Notes: generated from the sequence alone by a model not told the origin. DNA of 64,000 nucleotides from QHXN01 sp032162705 (GCA_032162705.1 JAVRON010000131.1:10134-74133); one strand, 5' to 3'; shown: positions 19,557 through 29,329, counted from the stretch's first letter. Made by a program: numbers and translations.

Positions 19557-22192
19557 ACGTGCTAAAAAAAATCGGCAAGCTGAAGGGGCGCGGACTCACG
19601 GAGCTTCGTGTGCGCGGCGCACAGGCGCTTGCCGCACGCGCGGAGCGCGCGGGGCTTTCCGCGCTCGCACGCACGCCCTCGGACGCGGCCTTCTTCCGCC
19701 TGCTCGATTCTTCGCGGTGGGGAAGAGAATTGAAGAGCGCCGAAGCATGGCTCGAACATTTCCGCCGACGCCGCGCGCCGCGCTTCTTCGCGGGCTTCGA
19801 TGAAGAGGAGGCGACGCGCACGGCGCTTTGCACGCGCTTCCGCGTGGAAGAGGCTCTGGTGACAGAGCGAGCCGAGCGCATCCTCGAAGGCCGCTTCGAT
19901 TTGTTGGGACTCAGAGACTTGAGTTTCGGCTCGCCGGTGGACTGGCATCTAGAGCCTCTGACCAGAGTTCGCGCGCCGCTGACGCATTGGAGCCGGATTG
20001 ATTTCCTCGACCCGAAAGTCTCCGGCGACAAGAAGTTTATCTGGGAGCTGAACCGCCAGCAGTTCTTTCAGACATTGGGGCGCGCATACTGGCGCACGTG
20101 TGACGAGCGCTTCGCCGAGGGCTTCGTCCACTACGCCGAAGAGTGGATGGACGCCAACCCGCCGAAGCTCGGCGTCAACTGGGCGAGCAGCCTTGAAGTC
20201 GCCTTCCGCTCGATCTCCTGGCTCTGGGCGCTCCACTTCTTCAAACGTTCGACGCGTCTGACGCCCGAGTTCTTCCTGCGGCTCTCGAAATTTCTATACC
20301 TGCACGCGCGCCACCTTGAGACGTATCTCTCGACCTACTTCAGCCCGAACACGCATCTGACGGGCGAGGCGCTCGGCCTCTTCTATCTCGGCACGCTGCT
20401 GCCCGAGATGCGTGACGCGCACCGCTGGCGCGAGACCGGTCGCCGCATCCTGCTCGCGGAGTTGGACAGGCACGTGCGCGCCGACGGCGTCTACTTCGAG
20501 CAGGCGACTTACTATCATCGCTACACGACGGACTTCTACATGCACTTCGCGCTGCTCGCGCGCGAGAACGTTGAAGGACTCGGCGCGGACGGCGAAGGAC
20601 TCGGCGCGGAAAGCGAAGGACTGGATGCAAACGGCGAAGGGCCAGGTGTGAACAGCGAAGGATTGAACGGGCGTCTCGCGTCGAAGCTCTCGGCGCTCTT
20701 AGACCATCTGATGTACTTGACGCGGCCCGACGGCACGACGCCGTTTGTCGGCGACGACGACGGCGGGCGGCTCTCGTTGCTCGACGAGCGACGAGCGAAC
20801 GACTTCCGCGCGGCGCTCTCGAACGGCGCGGCGCTCTTTGGGCGTGCCGACTACAAGCACGTCGCCGGAGAGGTCGCCGAAGAGACTCTGTGGTTACAGG
20901 GCACGGCGGGGCTGGCCGCCTTCGACGCGCTCGACGCAAGCGAGCCTGCCGAAACGTCGCGCGCCTTCCACGAAGGCGGTTACTACTTGATGCGCGACGG
21001 GTGGGCGAGTGATTCAAACTACATGCTGCTCGACTGCGGCCCGCACGGCGCGTCGGAGATAGGCAGCGGGCACGGGCACGCCGACGCGCTCTCCTTCGAG
21101 CTGGCCGCGCGGGGCCGCACGCTGCTCGTAGACCCCGGCACTTTCACCTACACAGGCTCGCCCGCGTGGCGCGACCGCTTCCGCTCTTCGACCTCGCACA
21201 ACACGCTCGCGCTCGACGGCGTGTCCTCGTCCGTTCCCGGCGAGAGCGCCTTCCGCTGGGCGCACGTCGCGCGCGCACGCACGAAGACGTGGACGACCGG
21301 CGAACGCTTCGACTTCTTCGAGGGCGAGCACGACGGCTATATGCGACTTCGGCCTGCGCCCGCGTGTGTTACGCGCGGCGTGCTCTTTCTGAAGGGCGAC
21401 TATTGGGTCATGCGCGACCGCGTCGAATCGGAAGGGGCGCACGCGTGCGAGCTTCGTTTCCAGTTCGCCGCGGACGCCGCACCATCTGTTGAAGAGACTG
21501 ACGCGGGCAAGGCCGAAGAGACTGATGAGAGCAAGGCTCTCGGGGGGCGTGAGTTTGTCCGCGAGCATCAGGCGGACGTTTCCGGACTGAACGTTTTCAC
21601 CTTCGCGTCGGGCGGCGGATGGCGCGCGGAAGAGGGCTGGGTGTCGCACGCGTACGGCGCTCGCTCTGCGGCTCCAGCCTATGTCTTCGCCGCACAGACA
21701 CGCGGGGCGGCGGAGTTCGTCACTATTCTCTTGCCGCGACGTGCCGCGGAGTTCAGCGTCACACGCGCGCGTGAGATCGAGGCCGTCGGCGGGCGAGCCT
21801 TTGAGGTCTGCGCGGTCGGGAGTACGAATGTCGAGAGTGCGAATGTCGAGAGTACGAGCATTGAGAGTACGAGTGTCGAGGGTGCTTGTGACTTCGTGCT
21901 GCTCGGCGACGACGCGCGTTATGTGCAGACGGCGCGTCTCTCGACGGACTTTGCGTGGGCCTGGGTGCGTTGCGCTGCGGGCGGAGAGCCTGACGAGCTT
22001 GTACTCATCGACGGTCAGAGCTTCCGCGTCGGCGGCATTGAGCTTGTGCGCGCAGAGCGGCGCGTCGGCTGGTTGGTTGCACGCCGGACGGACGAAGGAT
22101 GGAGCGTGCGCGCGGACGCAGGTGTTCGCGTCGCCGTCGCGGCGGAAGAAGGAGCGTTGAAGGGCGGCGAAGAATTTTATGTGTGGGATTAA
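19550..22192 (+). CDS. Heparinase II/III family polysaccharide lyase
   Basis: This 880-residue protein has an N-terminal alpha/alpha-barrel domain (~residues 90-380, including NWASSLEVAFRSISWLWAL). The C-terminal beta-sandwich is marked by GSGHGHADALSFELAARGRT near residue 504 and SHNTLALDG near 550, both hallmarks of heparinase II/III-like proteins. These cleave uronate-containing polysaccharides by beta-elimination. No signal peptide is visible, so the site of action is unclear. Three in-frame repeat tracts are present: five heptapeptides (EGLGADG to EGLNGRL, ~344-378), EETDAGKA/EETDESKA (~648), and four or five NVESA/SIEST pentapeptides (~760). The stop overlaps the asparagine synthase start by 14 bases. 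It could trim or edit the EPS, matching the uronate-forming enzymes nearby. Confidence 0.85.
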   Translation: MSDVLKKIGKLKGRGLTELRVRGAQALAARAERAGLSALARTPSDAAFFRLLDSSRWGRELKSAEAWLEHFRRRRAPRFFAGFDEEEATRTALCTRFRVEEALVTERAERILEGRFDLLGLRDLSFGSPVDWHLEPLTRVRAPLTHWSRIDFLDPKVSGDKKFIWELNRQQFFQTLGRAYWRTCDERFAEGFVHYAEEWMDANPPKLGVNWASSLEVAFRSISWLWALHFFKRSTRLTPEFFLRLSKFLYLHARHLETYLSTYFSPNTHLTGEALGLFYLGTLLPEMRDAHRWRETGRRILLAELDRHVRADGVYFEQATYYHRYTTDFYMHFALLARENVEGLGADGEGLGAESEGLDANGEGPGVNSEGLNGRLASKLSALLDHLMYLTRPDGTTPFVGDDDGGRLSLLDERRANDFRAALSNGAALFGRADYKHVAGEVAEETLWLQGTAGLAAFDALDASEPAETSRAFHEGGYYLMRDGWASDSNYMLLDCGPHGASEIGSGHGHADALSFELAARGRTLLVDPGTFTYTGSPAWRDRFRSSTSHNTLALDGVSSSVPGESAFRWAHVARARTKTWTTGERFDFFEGEHDGYMRLRPAPACVTRGVLFLKGDYWVMRDRVESEGAHACELRFQFAADAAPSVEETDAGKAEETDESKALGGREFVREHQADVSGLNVFTFASGGGWRAEEGWVSHAYGARSAAPAYVFAAQTRGAAEFVTILLPRRAAEFSVTRAREIEAVGGRAFEVCAVGSTNVESANVESTSIESTSVEGACDFVLLGDDARYVQTARLSTDFAWAWVRCAAGGEPDELVLIDGQSFRVGGIELVRAERRVGWLVARRTDEGWSVRADAGVRVAVAAEEGALKGGEEFYVWD

Positions 22193-24152
22193 CGGCATAG
22201 TCTTATCGAGTCGAGGGGGCGAGCGGCGGAGCGTCGAGCGCGGCGTGCTCGAACGCATGCGCGACGTGATCGAGCACCGCGGGCCCGACGACGCAGGTCT
22301 GCTCATCGACGGCCCGGCGGGACTCGGCCATCGCCGCCTCTCAATCGTGGACGTGGCCGCCGGACACCAGCCGATGCCGAACGAAGACGGCACGCTCCAC
22401 ATCGTCTACAACGGTGAGATTTATAACCACGCGGACTTTCGCGACGAACTCGTTGCGCGCGGCCACACCTACCGCACGCACTGCGACACCGAGACCATCC
22501 TTCACCTTTACGAAGAGAAGGGCGCGCGCTGCGTCGAAGACCTGCGCGGCATGTTCGCGTTCGCCATCTGGGATTCGACGCGGCGCGAACTTTTCCTCGC
22601 GCGCGACCGCCTCGGCGTCAAGCCGCTCTACTACGTCCACACCGACGACGGCTCGCTCTACTTCGCCTCCGAGATCAAGGCTCTGCTTGAGGCGCGCGCC
22701 GTTCGGGCGCAGCTTAACTACCACACGCTTCCAGACTATCTCGCCAATCACGGCACCTCCGGCGACGAGACTCTGTTCGCAAATGTTAAGCGGCTCGCGC
22801 CCGGCCACACTTTGCTGTGGCGCGACGGTCGAATCAAGATCGAAAAATATTGGGACATCAGTTATGCGCCGCAGCCGCAAGACGACGCGCTCGGACGGAG
22901 TGACGACGAGTACGTCGCCGAGTGGTCTGAGCTGTTCCAGACTTCTGTGCGCCTGCGCCTGATGGCGGACGTGCCGCTGGGAATGTTCCTGTCGGGCGGC
23001 ATCGACTCGTCGGCCATCGCGGCGGTGATGAGTCGTCTGGTTGATGAGCCGATCAAGACCTTCTCCGTCGCCTTCGCCGAGCGCGAGGCCAACGAGCTTT
23101 CTTACGCGCGCATCGTCGCCGAAAAGTTCAAGACCGACCACCACGAGACGGTCGTCGGCCCCAAGGAGTTCTTCGACGCGCTGCCGCATCTCGTCTGGCA
23201 CGAGGACGAGCCGCTCGCGCATCCTTCGAGCGTGGCGCTCTACTTCGTCTCGCGCCTCGCCGCGCGTCACGTCAAGGTCGTGCTCACGGGCGAGGGCAGC
23301 GACGAGATGCTCGCGGGCTACGAGCGCTACTACAAGACCATGCTCCAACTCTCTCTGGGGCCCCGTTACCAACGCATTGTGCCGGGGGCCTTGCGCCGCA
23401 TAGTGGCCGCGCGCATCGAGTCGTTGCCCCCGCGCTCGCGGCTCAGGCACAAGCTGACGCGCACGTTCCTCTGTCTTGAGCCGGATGTCGAGAGTCTCTA
23501 CTTCGACAACTTCGCGGTCTTCCCTTCGGCCATGCAGCGCGAGCTTTTCACGGCGGAGACGCGGGAGCGCGTCGGCGCGTCGCCAGACCCTTACGCGGAC
23601 ATGCGTCGCTACTTCGAGTCGGCGGATACGGACTCTTTGCTCAACCGCATGCTCTACGCCGATACGAAGACGTACCTGCACGAGCTTCTGATGAAGCAGG
23701 ATCAGATGAGCATGGCCGCGTCAATCGAGAGCCGCGTGCCTTTCCTCGACCACAAGCTCGTCGAATACACGGCGCGTCTGCCCGAGCGGATGAAGCTGCG
23801 GCGCGGCCTCAACACGAAATACATTCTGCGTCGCGCGATGAAGGGCGTGCTGCCCGAAGCCATCCTCAAACGCGGCAAGATGGGCTTCCCCGTCCCCGTC
23901 GGCAAGTGGTTCCGCGGCGAGTTCCGGCACATCCTTGACGAGTACGTCCTGGGCGAGCGCGCCACTTCGCGCCGAATCTTCGACCCCGAGTTCGTGCGTC
24001 GCCTCAGTGCGCGACACCTCGCGGGCGAGGATCACTCGGAGCGTCTGTGGGCGCTCGTCAACTTCGAGATGTGGCAGCGCCGCTTCGTGGACGGCGAGGT
24101 GTTGGACTCATCGCCCGTCGCACAGTCCGAGGTGGCGGCTGTTCAGGCATGA
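22179..24152 (+). CDS. asnB: Asparagine synthase-type glutamine amidotransferase
   Basis: This 657-residue enzyme begins MCGINGIV, where Cys2 is the Ntn glutaminase nucleophile. The glutaminase domain (1-~215) is followed by a synthetase domain with the PPi-loop LSGGIDSSAIAA near residue 271 and GEGSDEMLAGYERYYK near 371. It transfers ammonia from glutamine to an adenylated carboxylate. In exosortase EPS clusters such enzymes are thought to amidate uronic acids or otherwise modify the polymer rather than make asparagine. That assignment here is inference from context. The start overlaps the lyase gene by 14 bases. The gene is followed by a palindromic element. Confidence 0.88.
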   Translation: MCGINGIVLSSRGGERRSVERGVLERMRDVIEHRGPDDAGLLIDGPAGLGHRRLSIVDVAAGHQPMPNEDGTLHIVYNGEIYNHADFRDELVARGHTYRTHCDTETILHLYEEKGARCVEDLRGMFAFAIWDSTRRELFLARDRLGVKPLYYVHTDDGSLYFASEIKALLEARAVRAQLNYHTLPDYLANHGTSGDETLFANVKRLAPGHTLLWRDGRIKIEKYWDISYAPQPQDDALGRSDDEYVAEWSELFQTSVRLRLMADVPLGMFLSGGIDSSAIAAVMSRLVDEPIKTFSVAFAEREANELSYARIVAEKFKTDHHETVVGPKEFFDALPHLVWHEDEPLAHPSSVALYFVSRLAARHVKVVLTGEGSDEMLAGYERYYKTMLQLSLGPRYQRIVPGALRRIVAARIESLPPRSRLRHKLTRTFLCLEPDVESLYFDNFAVFPSAMQRELFTAETRERVGASPDPYADMRRYFESADTDSLLNRMLYADTKTYLHELLMKQDQMSMAASIESRVPFLDHKLVEYTARLPERMKLRRGLNTKYILRRAMKGVLPEAILKRGKMGFPVPVGKWFRGEFRHILDEYVLGERATSRRIFDPEFVRRLSARHLAGEDHSERLWALVNFEMWQRRFVDGEVLDSSPVAQSEVAAVQA

Positions 24153-24166
24153 GATGATAGGACGGA

Positions 24167-24309
24167 TTTCACTTGAGCTTATGCAGCGACCGTTCACCGC
24201 AGAGGCGCTGAGTGCGCAGAGACTCGCAGAGAGATGCAAGTCTCTGCGCCCCCTCTGCGCTCTCAGCGCCTCTGCGGTGAACCCAACCCGCGCGACATTC
24301 AAGTGAAAA
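24167..24309. repeat. MITE-like palindromic element (CACTTGAG ends, CCGCAGAGGCGC core)
   Basis: Outer inverted ends TTTCACTTGAG and ATTCAAGTGAAAA flank a long core hairpin, TTCACCGCAGAGGCGCTGAG paired with CTCAGCGCCTCTGCGGTGAA. The element fills the gap between asnB and the next glycosyltransferase. No coding capacity. Confidence 0.78.
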
Positions 24310-24331
24310 GTTTAGGGAGAGTCGAACCGAA

Positions 24332-25591
24332 TTGCGTATCCTCTGGCTCAAGACCGAACTGCTGCACCCGGTAGATAAGGGCGGCAAGATTCGCACATAC
24401 CAGATGCTCAAGGCTCTGAAGCGCGAGCACTACGTCACCTATCTGACGCTCGACGACGGGACGGCTGACAGTGACGCCGTCGAGCGCGCCACGGAGTATT
24501 GCCACGAACTCGTGCGAATCCGGCACAGCACGCGCGAGAAATTCTCCGCAGGATTCTATGCGGAGCTGGCGGCGAACCTCTTCTCGCCGCTCCCGTACTT
24601 CATGAAGAAGTACGAGTCGGCAGAGATGCGGCGCGAGGTCGCGGAGCGCGCACGCGCGGGCGACTTCGACGTGCTCGTCTGCGACTTCCTCAATCCGGCG
24701 GTCAACGTGCCGCACGCTCTTCCCGTCCCGACCGTGCTCTTCCAGCACAACGTCGAGGCGATGATCTGGAAACGTCATTACGAAGTGCAGACGCACCCGC
24801 TCAAAAAAGCCTATCTCTACGGCCAGTGGCGCAAGGCTTTTGCGTACGAGCGCGCGGCCTGTCGCCAGTTCGACATGGTGGTGACGGTCTCGCGCGACGA
24901 CACGGAGACGATCAGGCGCGACTACGGCGTTCCGAATGTGTCGGACGTGCCGACCGGCGTTGACACGGAGTTCTTTCGCCCCGTTGAAGGCGTGAGCGTC
25001 GAGCCTGACAGCCTCGTCTTCACAGGCTCGATGGACTGGCTGCCGAATGAGGACGCCATACAGTTCTTCACGCGCGAGATCATGCCGCTCATACGCGAGC
25101 GCAGACCCGAAGTGAAATTGACGGTCGTCGGGCGCAAGCCTTACGCGAGCCTGCTTGAACTGTCGAAGCGCGACCCCTCAATCATCGTCACGGGGCGAGT
25201 CGAGGACGTGCGCCCCTTTATGGAGCGCGCCGCTGCTTACATCGTGCCCATCCGAATCGGCGGCGGGACGCGCCTGAAGATTTACGAAGCGATGGCGATG
25301 GAGAAGCCCGTCGTCTCGACGACCGTCGGAGCCGAAGGGCTGCCCGTGCGCGACGGCCAAGACCTGCTCATCGCCGACACGCCGCGCGCGTTTGCAGACG
25401 CCGTCGTGCGCGTGCTCACCGACGCGGAGTTGGCGTGCAAGCTCGGCGAGCGTTCGGCCTCGACGGTGAGAGAGCAGTTCGGTTGGGACAAGGTTGCGGC
25501 GGTGTTCGCCGAAGCTTGCGGGCGCGCGGCCAAGTCTCGGGGCGGTGAATTTTTGACTGACGAAATTTTAACACTGGGGAGTTCGGGATGA
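24332..25591 (+). CDS. Family 4 glycosyltransferase of the exosortase/EpsH-associated type
   Basis: This 419-residue GT-B enzyme starts MRILWLKTELLHPVDKGG with the KGGKIRTYQ acceptor loop. The pattern is like the 'sugar transferase, PEP-CTERM/EpsH1 system associated' families. The donor side has RIGGGTRLKIYEAMAMEKPV near residue 310, with the conserved Lys and Glu. The best start is a TTG at 24332: no ATG fits, and a GGGAG lies about 13 bases upstream, so initiation may be weak. The gene lies directly after a MITE-like element that may have replaced its original leader. The stop overlaps the next start by 4 bases (ATGA), showing coupling with the sugar dehydrogenase. Confidence 0.85.
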   Translation: MRILWLKTELLHPVDKGGKIRTYQMLKALKREHYVTYLTLDDGTADSDAVERATEYCHELVRIRHSTREKFSAGFYAELAANLFSPLPYFMKKYESAEMRREVAERARAGDFDVLVCDFLNPAVNVPHALPVPTVLFQHNVEAMIWKRHYEVQTHPLKKAYLYGQWRKAFAYERAACRQFDMVVTVSRDDTETIRRDYGVPNVSDVPTGVDTEFFRPVEGVSVEPDSLVFTGSMDWLPNEDAIQFFTREIMPLIRERRPEVKLTVVGRKPYASLLELSKRDPSIIVTGRVEDVRPFMERAAAYIVPIRIGGGTRLKIYEAMAMEKPVVSTTVGAEGLPVRDGQDLLIADTPRAFADAVVRVLTDAELACKLGERSASTVREQFGWDKVAAVFAEACGRAAKSRGGEFLTDEILTLGSSG

Positions 25592-26901
25592 GATTAAGCG
25601 TATTCGGTTTGGGCTATGTGGGCTGCGTCTCGGCGGCGTGCTTTGCGAAGGAGGGGCACGAGGTCACGGGCGTTGACGTGAACTCCACCAAGGTCGAGAT
25701 CATCAATTCGGGCAAGAGTCCGATAGTCGAGACGGGCATCGGCGAGCTGATCGCGGAGATGGTCGCGGCGGGCAGATTAAGAGCGACGACCAATTCGGCG
25801 GAAGCGGTCGCCTCTTCAGACATGTCGCTTGTCTGCGTCGGCACGCCGAGCCGCGACAACGGGTCGCTCGACCTCACGTATGTGAAGCGTGTCTGCCAGG
25901 AGATCGGCGCGGCGCTCGAAGCGAAGACGAGCCGGCACACGGTCGTCATCCGCAGTACGATGCTGCCCGGCACAATCGAGGGAGTGGTTACGCCCGCGCT
26001 CGAAGTCTATTCGGGCAAGAAGGCCGGGCGCGACTTCGGCGTCTGCATCAACCCTGAATTCTTGCGCGAGGGCACTTCGCTGAAAGATTTTTACGCGCCT
26101 CCGTTTACGCTCGTCGGCGCGGACGAAGAGGACACGGCGGGATTGATGAGCCGTCTCTACTCGAAGATAGACGCGCCGCTCTACGTCACGCCGGTCAAGG
26201 CCGCAGAGATGGTCAAGTATGCGTGCAACTGCTTTCACGCCCTGAAGGTCTCGTTCGCCAACGAGATCGGGAACGTCTGCAAGGGCTTAGGCATCGACAG
26301 TCACGAAGTGATGAACGTCTTCTGCCAGGATACGAAGCTCAATCTCTCGCCCTACTATCTGAAGCCCGGCTTCGCCTTTGGCGGGTCGTGTCTGCCGAAG
26401 GACTTGCGCGCCATCAACTACAAGGCGAAGGAGCTTGACGTTGAAGTGCCGCTGCTGTCAGCGATACTGCCGAGCAATCGCCGACAAATCGAGCGCGCCG
26501 TCGAGATGGTCTTGCGGACGGGACGCAAGCGCGTCGGCGTGCTCGGCTTCAGCTTCAAGGCCGGGACGGACGACCTGCGCGAGTCGCCGATGGTCACGCT
26601 CATCGAGGCGCTCATCGGCAAGGGGTTGAAGCTCGCCATCTACGACCGAGACGTTTCGCTCGCGCGCCTGTTCGGAGCCAATAAGGAGTACATCGAGCGC
26701 GAGATACCGCACATCTCTCAGCTCATGCGCGCTGAGATAGGCGAAGTGCTCGAAGCCTCGGACGTGCTCATCATCGGCAACAAGTCCGAAGAGTTCCGGC
26801 AGATTGAAGGCCGCCTGCGCGGCGACCAACTCGTCATCGACCTCGTACGACTCTTCGACGGACGGAAGAGCGACGACACATATCAGGGCATCTGCTGGTG
26901 A
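25588..26901 (+). CDS. UDP-glucose/GDP-mannose 6-dehydrogenase (AlgD-like)
   Basis: This 437-residue NAD-dependent dehydrogenase oxidises C6 of a nucleotide sugar to the uronate. The N-terminal Rossmann domain opens MRLSVFGLGYVGCVSAACFA. The central catalytic region reads GFAFGGSCLPKDLRA near residue 262, with the nucleophilic Cys. A C-terminal substrate domain follows. Stretches such as GKSPIVETGIGEL, TMLPGTIEGVV and NLSPYYLKPGFAF match my memory of GDP-mannose dehydrogenase AlgD more than UDP-glucose dehydrogenase. The UXS-like enzyme in the locus would instead need UDP-glucuronate, so the donor (UDP-Glc or GDP-Man) is left open. A REP-like repeat follows. Confidence 0.88.
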   Translation: MRLSVFGLGYVGCVSAACFAKEGHEVTGVDVNSTKVEIINSGKSPIVETGIGELIAEMVAAGRLRATTNSAEAVASSDMSLVCVGTPSRDNGSLDLTYVKRVCQEIGAALEAKTSRHTVVIRSTMLPGTIEGVVTPALEVYSGKKAGRDFGVCINPEFLREGTSLKDFYAPPFTLVGADEEDTAGLMSRLYSKIDAPLYVTPVKAAEMVKYACNCFHALKVSFANEIGNVCKGLGIDSHEVMNVFCQDTKLNLSPYYLKPGFAFGGSCLPKDLRAINYKAKELDVEVPLLSAILPSNRRQIERAVEMVLRTGRKRVGVLGFSFKAGTDDLRESPMVTLIEALIGKGLKLAIYDRDVSLARLFGANKEYIEREIPHISQLMRAEIGEVLEASDVLIIGNKSEEFRQIEGRLRGDQLVIDLVRLFDGRKSDDTYQGICW

Positions 26902-26902
26902 G

Positions 26903-27030
26903 GCCGCAGGCCCGACCATGAGGGAGGGCGTGTGGCGGAAGCCCGACCATGAGGGAGGGCGTAGAGCCTTCATCTTAATGCGACTGGCGGGAGTGGAGAC
27001 GCCCTTCCTCACGGTCGGGCTTCCGCCGAT
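26903..27030. repeat. REP-like palindromic repeat (GCCCGACCATGAGGGAGGGCG family)
   Basis: Two direct half-units (GCCCGACCATGAGGGAGGGC) are followed by an inverted half-unit (GCCCTTCCTCACGGTCGGGC). The middle shares GGCGGGAGTGGAGACGCC with the copy at 56307-56450. It lies between the dehydrogenase and the fusion oxidoreductase. Confidence 0.78.
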
Positions 27031-27059
27031 AGATTGTCAGAGAGTGAAACACAAATTTT

Positions 27060-29249
27060 ATGAAACAGGTTCTCAGAGAAGGATTGAAGGACATCGTGGT
27101 CGAAGAGGTGCCCGACCCTGTCGTCGTCGCGCATCATGTGCTGGTGCGCCCGTGCTACTCGCTCATCAGCAGTGGGACGGAGACGGCGAGCATTCATCAG
27201 GAAGGGGTCTTGAAGGAGGTCAGCGAAAACCCTTCGCACCTGCGCAAGGTCTGGGACGTGATGAAGGCGAACGGCCCCGTCCGCACGCTCTCCGAAGTCA
27301 GAGCCAAGTTCAGCGAGTACGCGGTGCTCGGTTATTCGGGCGCGGGCGTGGTGGTCGAGAAGCACCCGACCGTCGCAGACCTCGAAGTCGGCGACCGCGT
27401 GACCTACGGCGGCGAGGGCACTGGGCACGGCGAGACAATTCTGACAGGCCGCAACCTCGTCGCGCACATCCCCGAAGGAGTGGCCTACGAACACGCATGC
27501 TTCGCCACGCTCGGCAGCATCGCCTTGAACGCCGTCCGCATCGCGCAGATCGGATTGGGCGACGTGGTCGCGGTAATCGGCCTTGGACTCGTCGGGCAGT
27601 TGATTACACAGCTCGTCAGGCTGCAAGGCGGCGTCGCCGTCGGCATCGACCTGAAGCAAGAGCGTGTGGAGATGGCGCGCGAGTCGGGCGCGGACGCGGC
27701 GGTCTTGGGCGGCGCGGGCGCGCAGGAGGCTGTGGGCGCTTTGACGAACGGGCGCGGGGCGGACTGCGTGATCGTGGCCGCGGCGGCAAAGTCCGCGGCC
27801 CCTTGCAGGCAGGCTTTGGAGTTGTGCCGTGACCGCGGGCGCATCGTCGTCGTCGGCGCGGTCGAGATGAGCTTCCCCTGGGAGGCGATGTACCTGAAGG
27901 AGATTCAGCTCTTCATGTCGCGCGCATACGGGCCCGGCAGCTACGACCCTGAGTACGAAAAGCATGGGCGCGATTATCCCGTCTCTTACGTGCGCTGGAC
28001 TGAGAATCGCAACATGGGCGAGTTCCTGCGCCTCGTCGCCGAAGGGCGAGTCCGTCTGGAACCACTCATCACACACCGCTTCCCGCTCGAAGAGGCGGCG
28101 AGCGCTTACCAGACGATTCTCGACCCCGCTTCAAACAGTCTCGCGGTGCTGCTGCGTTATCCTTCGGCAGACATCCCTTCGCCCGCGTCCGACTTCGCGC
28201 CGCGACGCAGAGTCGAAACTGCCGCGCACGCGTCGCGCACGTCAGCATCGGCGGCGGCGACGGGGCTGGGCGTCGCGCTCGTCGGCGCGGGAAACCTCGC
28301 GCGCTGGGCGCATCTGCCCGCGCTGAAGAAGACCGCGGGCGCACATCTGCGCGCGGTCTATTCGGCGAGCGGGGCGCGCGGGAAGACTTACGCGCGAAGG
28401 TTCGGCGCGGACTACTGCTCGTCCGATTACGAAGAGGTCTTGCGCGACCCGGAAGTCAACGTCGTGCTGATCGCAAGCCGCAACCAGTATCACGCGCGTC
28501 AGGCGCTCGCGGCACTCGAAGCGGGCAAGCACGTCTTCGTCGAGAAGCCGATGGCGCTCACGGAAGAGGAATGTCGCGCGCTCGTGCGTGGAGTCGAGGA
28601 GACGGGCAGGCATCTGACCGTCGGCTTCAACCGGCGCTTCGCGCCCTACTACCTTGAGCAGAAGAAAAACTTGAAGCGGCGCACAGGCCCGGCGGTCATC
28701 AACTGCCGCGTCAACTCGCCGGGCATCTCCGGCTCTTACTGGATGGCCGACCCGAGCGTAGGCGGCGCGATTCTCGGCGAGGCGTGCCACTTCGTAGACC
28801 TCATGTACTGGCTCCTTGAGTCCGAGCCTACGAATGTTACGGCTTACAGTTTGCCGACGGGGCAGAAGGAGCCTATCGGCGAGAACAACCTGGTCGCAAG
28901 CTTTCAGTTCGCCGACGGCTCCGTTGCCAACCTGACCTATTGCACTGTCGGCAGCAAGACCTCCGGCGGCGAACGCGTCGAAGTCTTCGCGCAGGGGTTG
29001 GGCGTTGCGACGGAAGACTTCAAGCGCCTGACGACGAGCACGAGCCTCCGTCGCACACGCTCAAGCTGGTGGGGCGAGAAGGGCTACGGCGCACAGTTGG
29101 AGAGTTTTGTTGAAAGGCTCCGCGACGGACGTGCGCCCGAAGTCACAGCGCGCGACGGCGCACGCGCGACCATCGGCTGCCTGCGAATGCTTGAGTCGGC
29201 CAGAACTTTGCAGCCCCGCTCAATCGACCTCGACGCGGTGCTCGGCTGA
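27060..29249 (+). CDS. Bi-domain oxidoreductase: medium-chain dehydrogenase fused to Gfo/Idh/MocA
   Basis: The protein has 729 residues. Residues 1-~365 form a zinc-alcohol-dehydrogenase-like (MDR) domain with the NAD loop VIGLGLVGQLITQL near 173. A linker (~370-400) leads to a Gfo/Idh/MocA oxidoreductase domain with GVALVGAGNLARWAHLPALK near 405 and VEKPMALTEEECRAL near 493. Both halves bind NAD(P). The fusion is known from EPS and O-antigen loci and probably makes an unusual keto or amino sugar precursor; the reaction is not established. Classical structural-zinc Cys clusters are not evident in the first half. The ATG at 27060 follows a short AT-rich gap after the REP-like repeat. Confidence 0.85.
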   Translation: MKQVLREGLKDIVVEEVPDPVVVAHHVLVRPCYSLISSGTETASIHQEGVLKEVSENPSHLRKVWDVMKANGPVRTLSEVRAKFSEYAVLGYSGAGVVVEKHPTVADLEVGDRVTYGGEGTGHGETILTGRNLVAHIPEGVAYEHACFATLGSIALNAVRIAQIGLGDVVAVIGLGLVGQLITQLVRLQGGVAVGIDLKQERVEMARESGADAAVLGGAGAQEAVGALTNGRGADCVIVAAAAKSAAPCRQALELCRDRGRIVVVGAVEMSFPWEAMYLKEIQLFMSRAYGPGSYDPEYEKHGRDYPVSYVRWTENRNMGEFLRLVAEGRVRLEPLITHRFPLEEAASAYQTILDPASNSLAVLLRYPSADIPSPASDFAPRRRVETAAHASRTSASAAATGLGVALVGAGNLARWAHLPALKKTAGAHLRAVYSASGARGKTYARRFGADYCSSDYEEVLRDPEVNVVLIASRNQYHARQALAALEAGKHVFVEKPMALTEEECRALVRGVEETGRHLTVGFNRRFAPYYLEQKKNLKRRTGPAVINCRVNSPGISGSYWMADPSVGGAILGEACHFVDLMYWLLESEPTNVTAYSLPTGQKEPIGENNLVASFQFADGSVANLTYCTVGSKTSGGERVEVFAQGLGVATEDFKRLTTSTSLRRTRSSWWGEKGYGAQLESFVERLRDGRAPEVTARDGARATIGCLRMLESARTLQPRSIDLDAVLG

Positions 29250-29260
29250 AGATTGCGGCG

Positions 29261-29329
29261 GCATTGACCGAGCCTGAGATACAGCATTCGTCAAACCTGA
29301 CGTTTGGCGTTGGTCGAGCCTGACATGAC
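29261..29329 (+). repeat. Degenerate 23-bp tandem repeat ending in a start codon
   Basis: Three units begin GCATTGACCGAGCCTGAGAT, GCATTCGTCAAACCTGACGT and GCGTTGGTCGAGCCTGACAT. Only the third contains the ATG (29325) that starts the next gene. Confidence 0.6.

Noticed and set aside
22341..23681. 446-codon minus-strand frame opposite asnB
   Set aside because: The plus strand encodes a complete asparagine synthase with all motifs; the antisense translation has no domain features.
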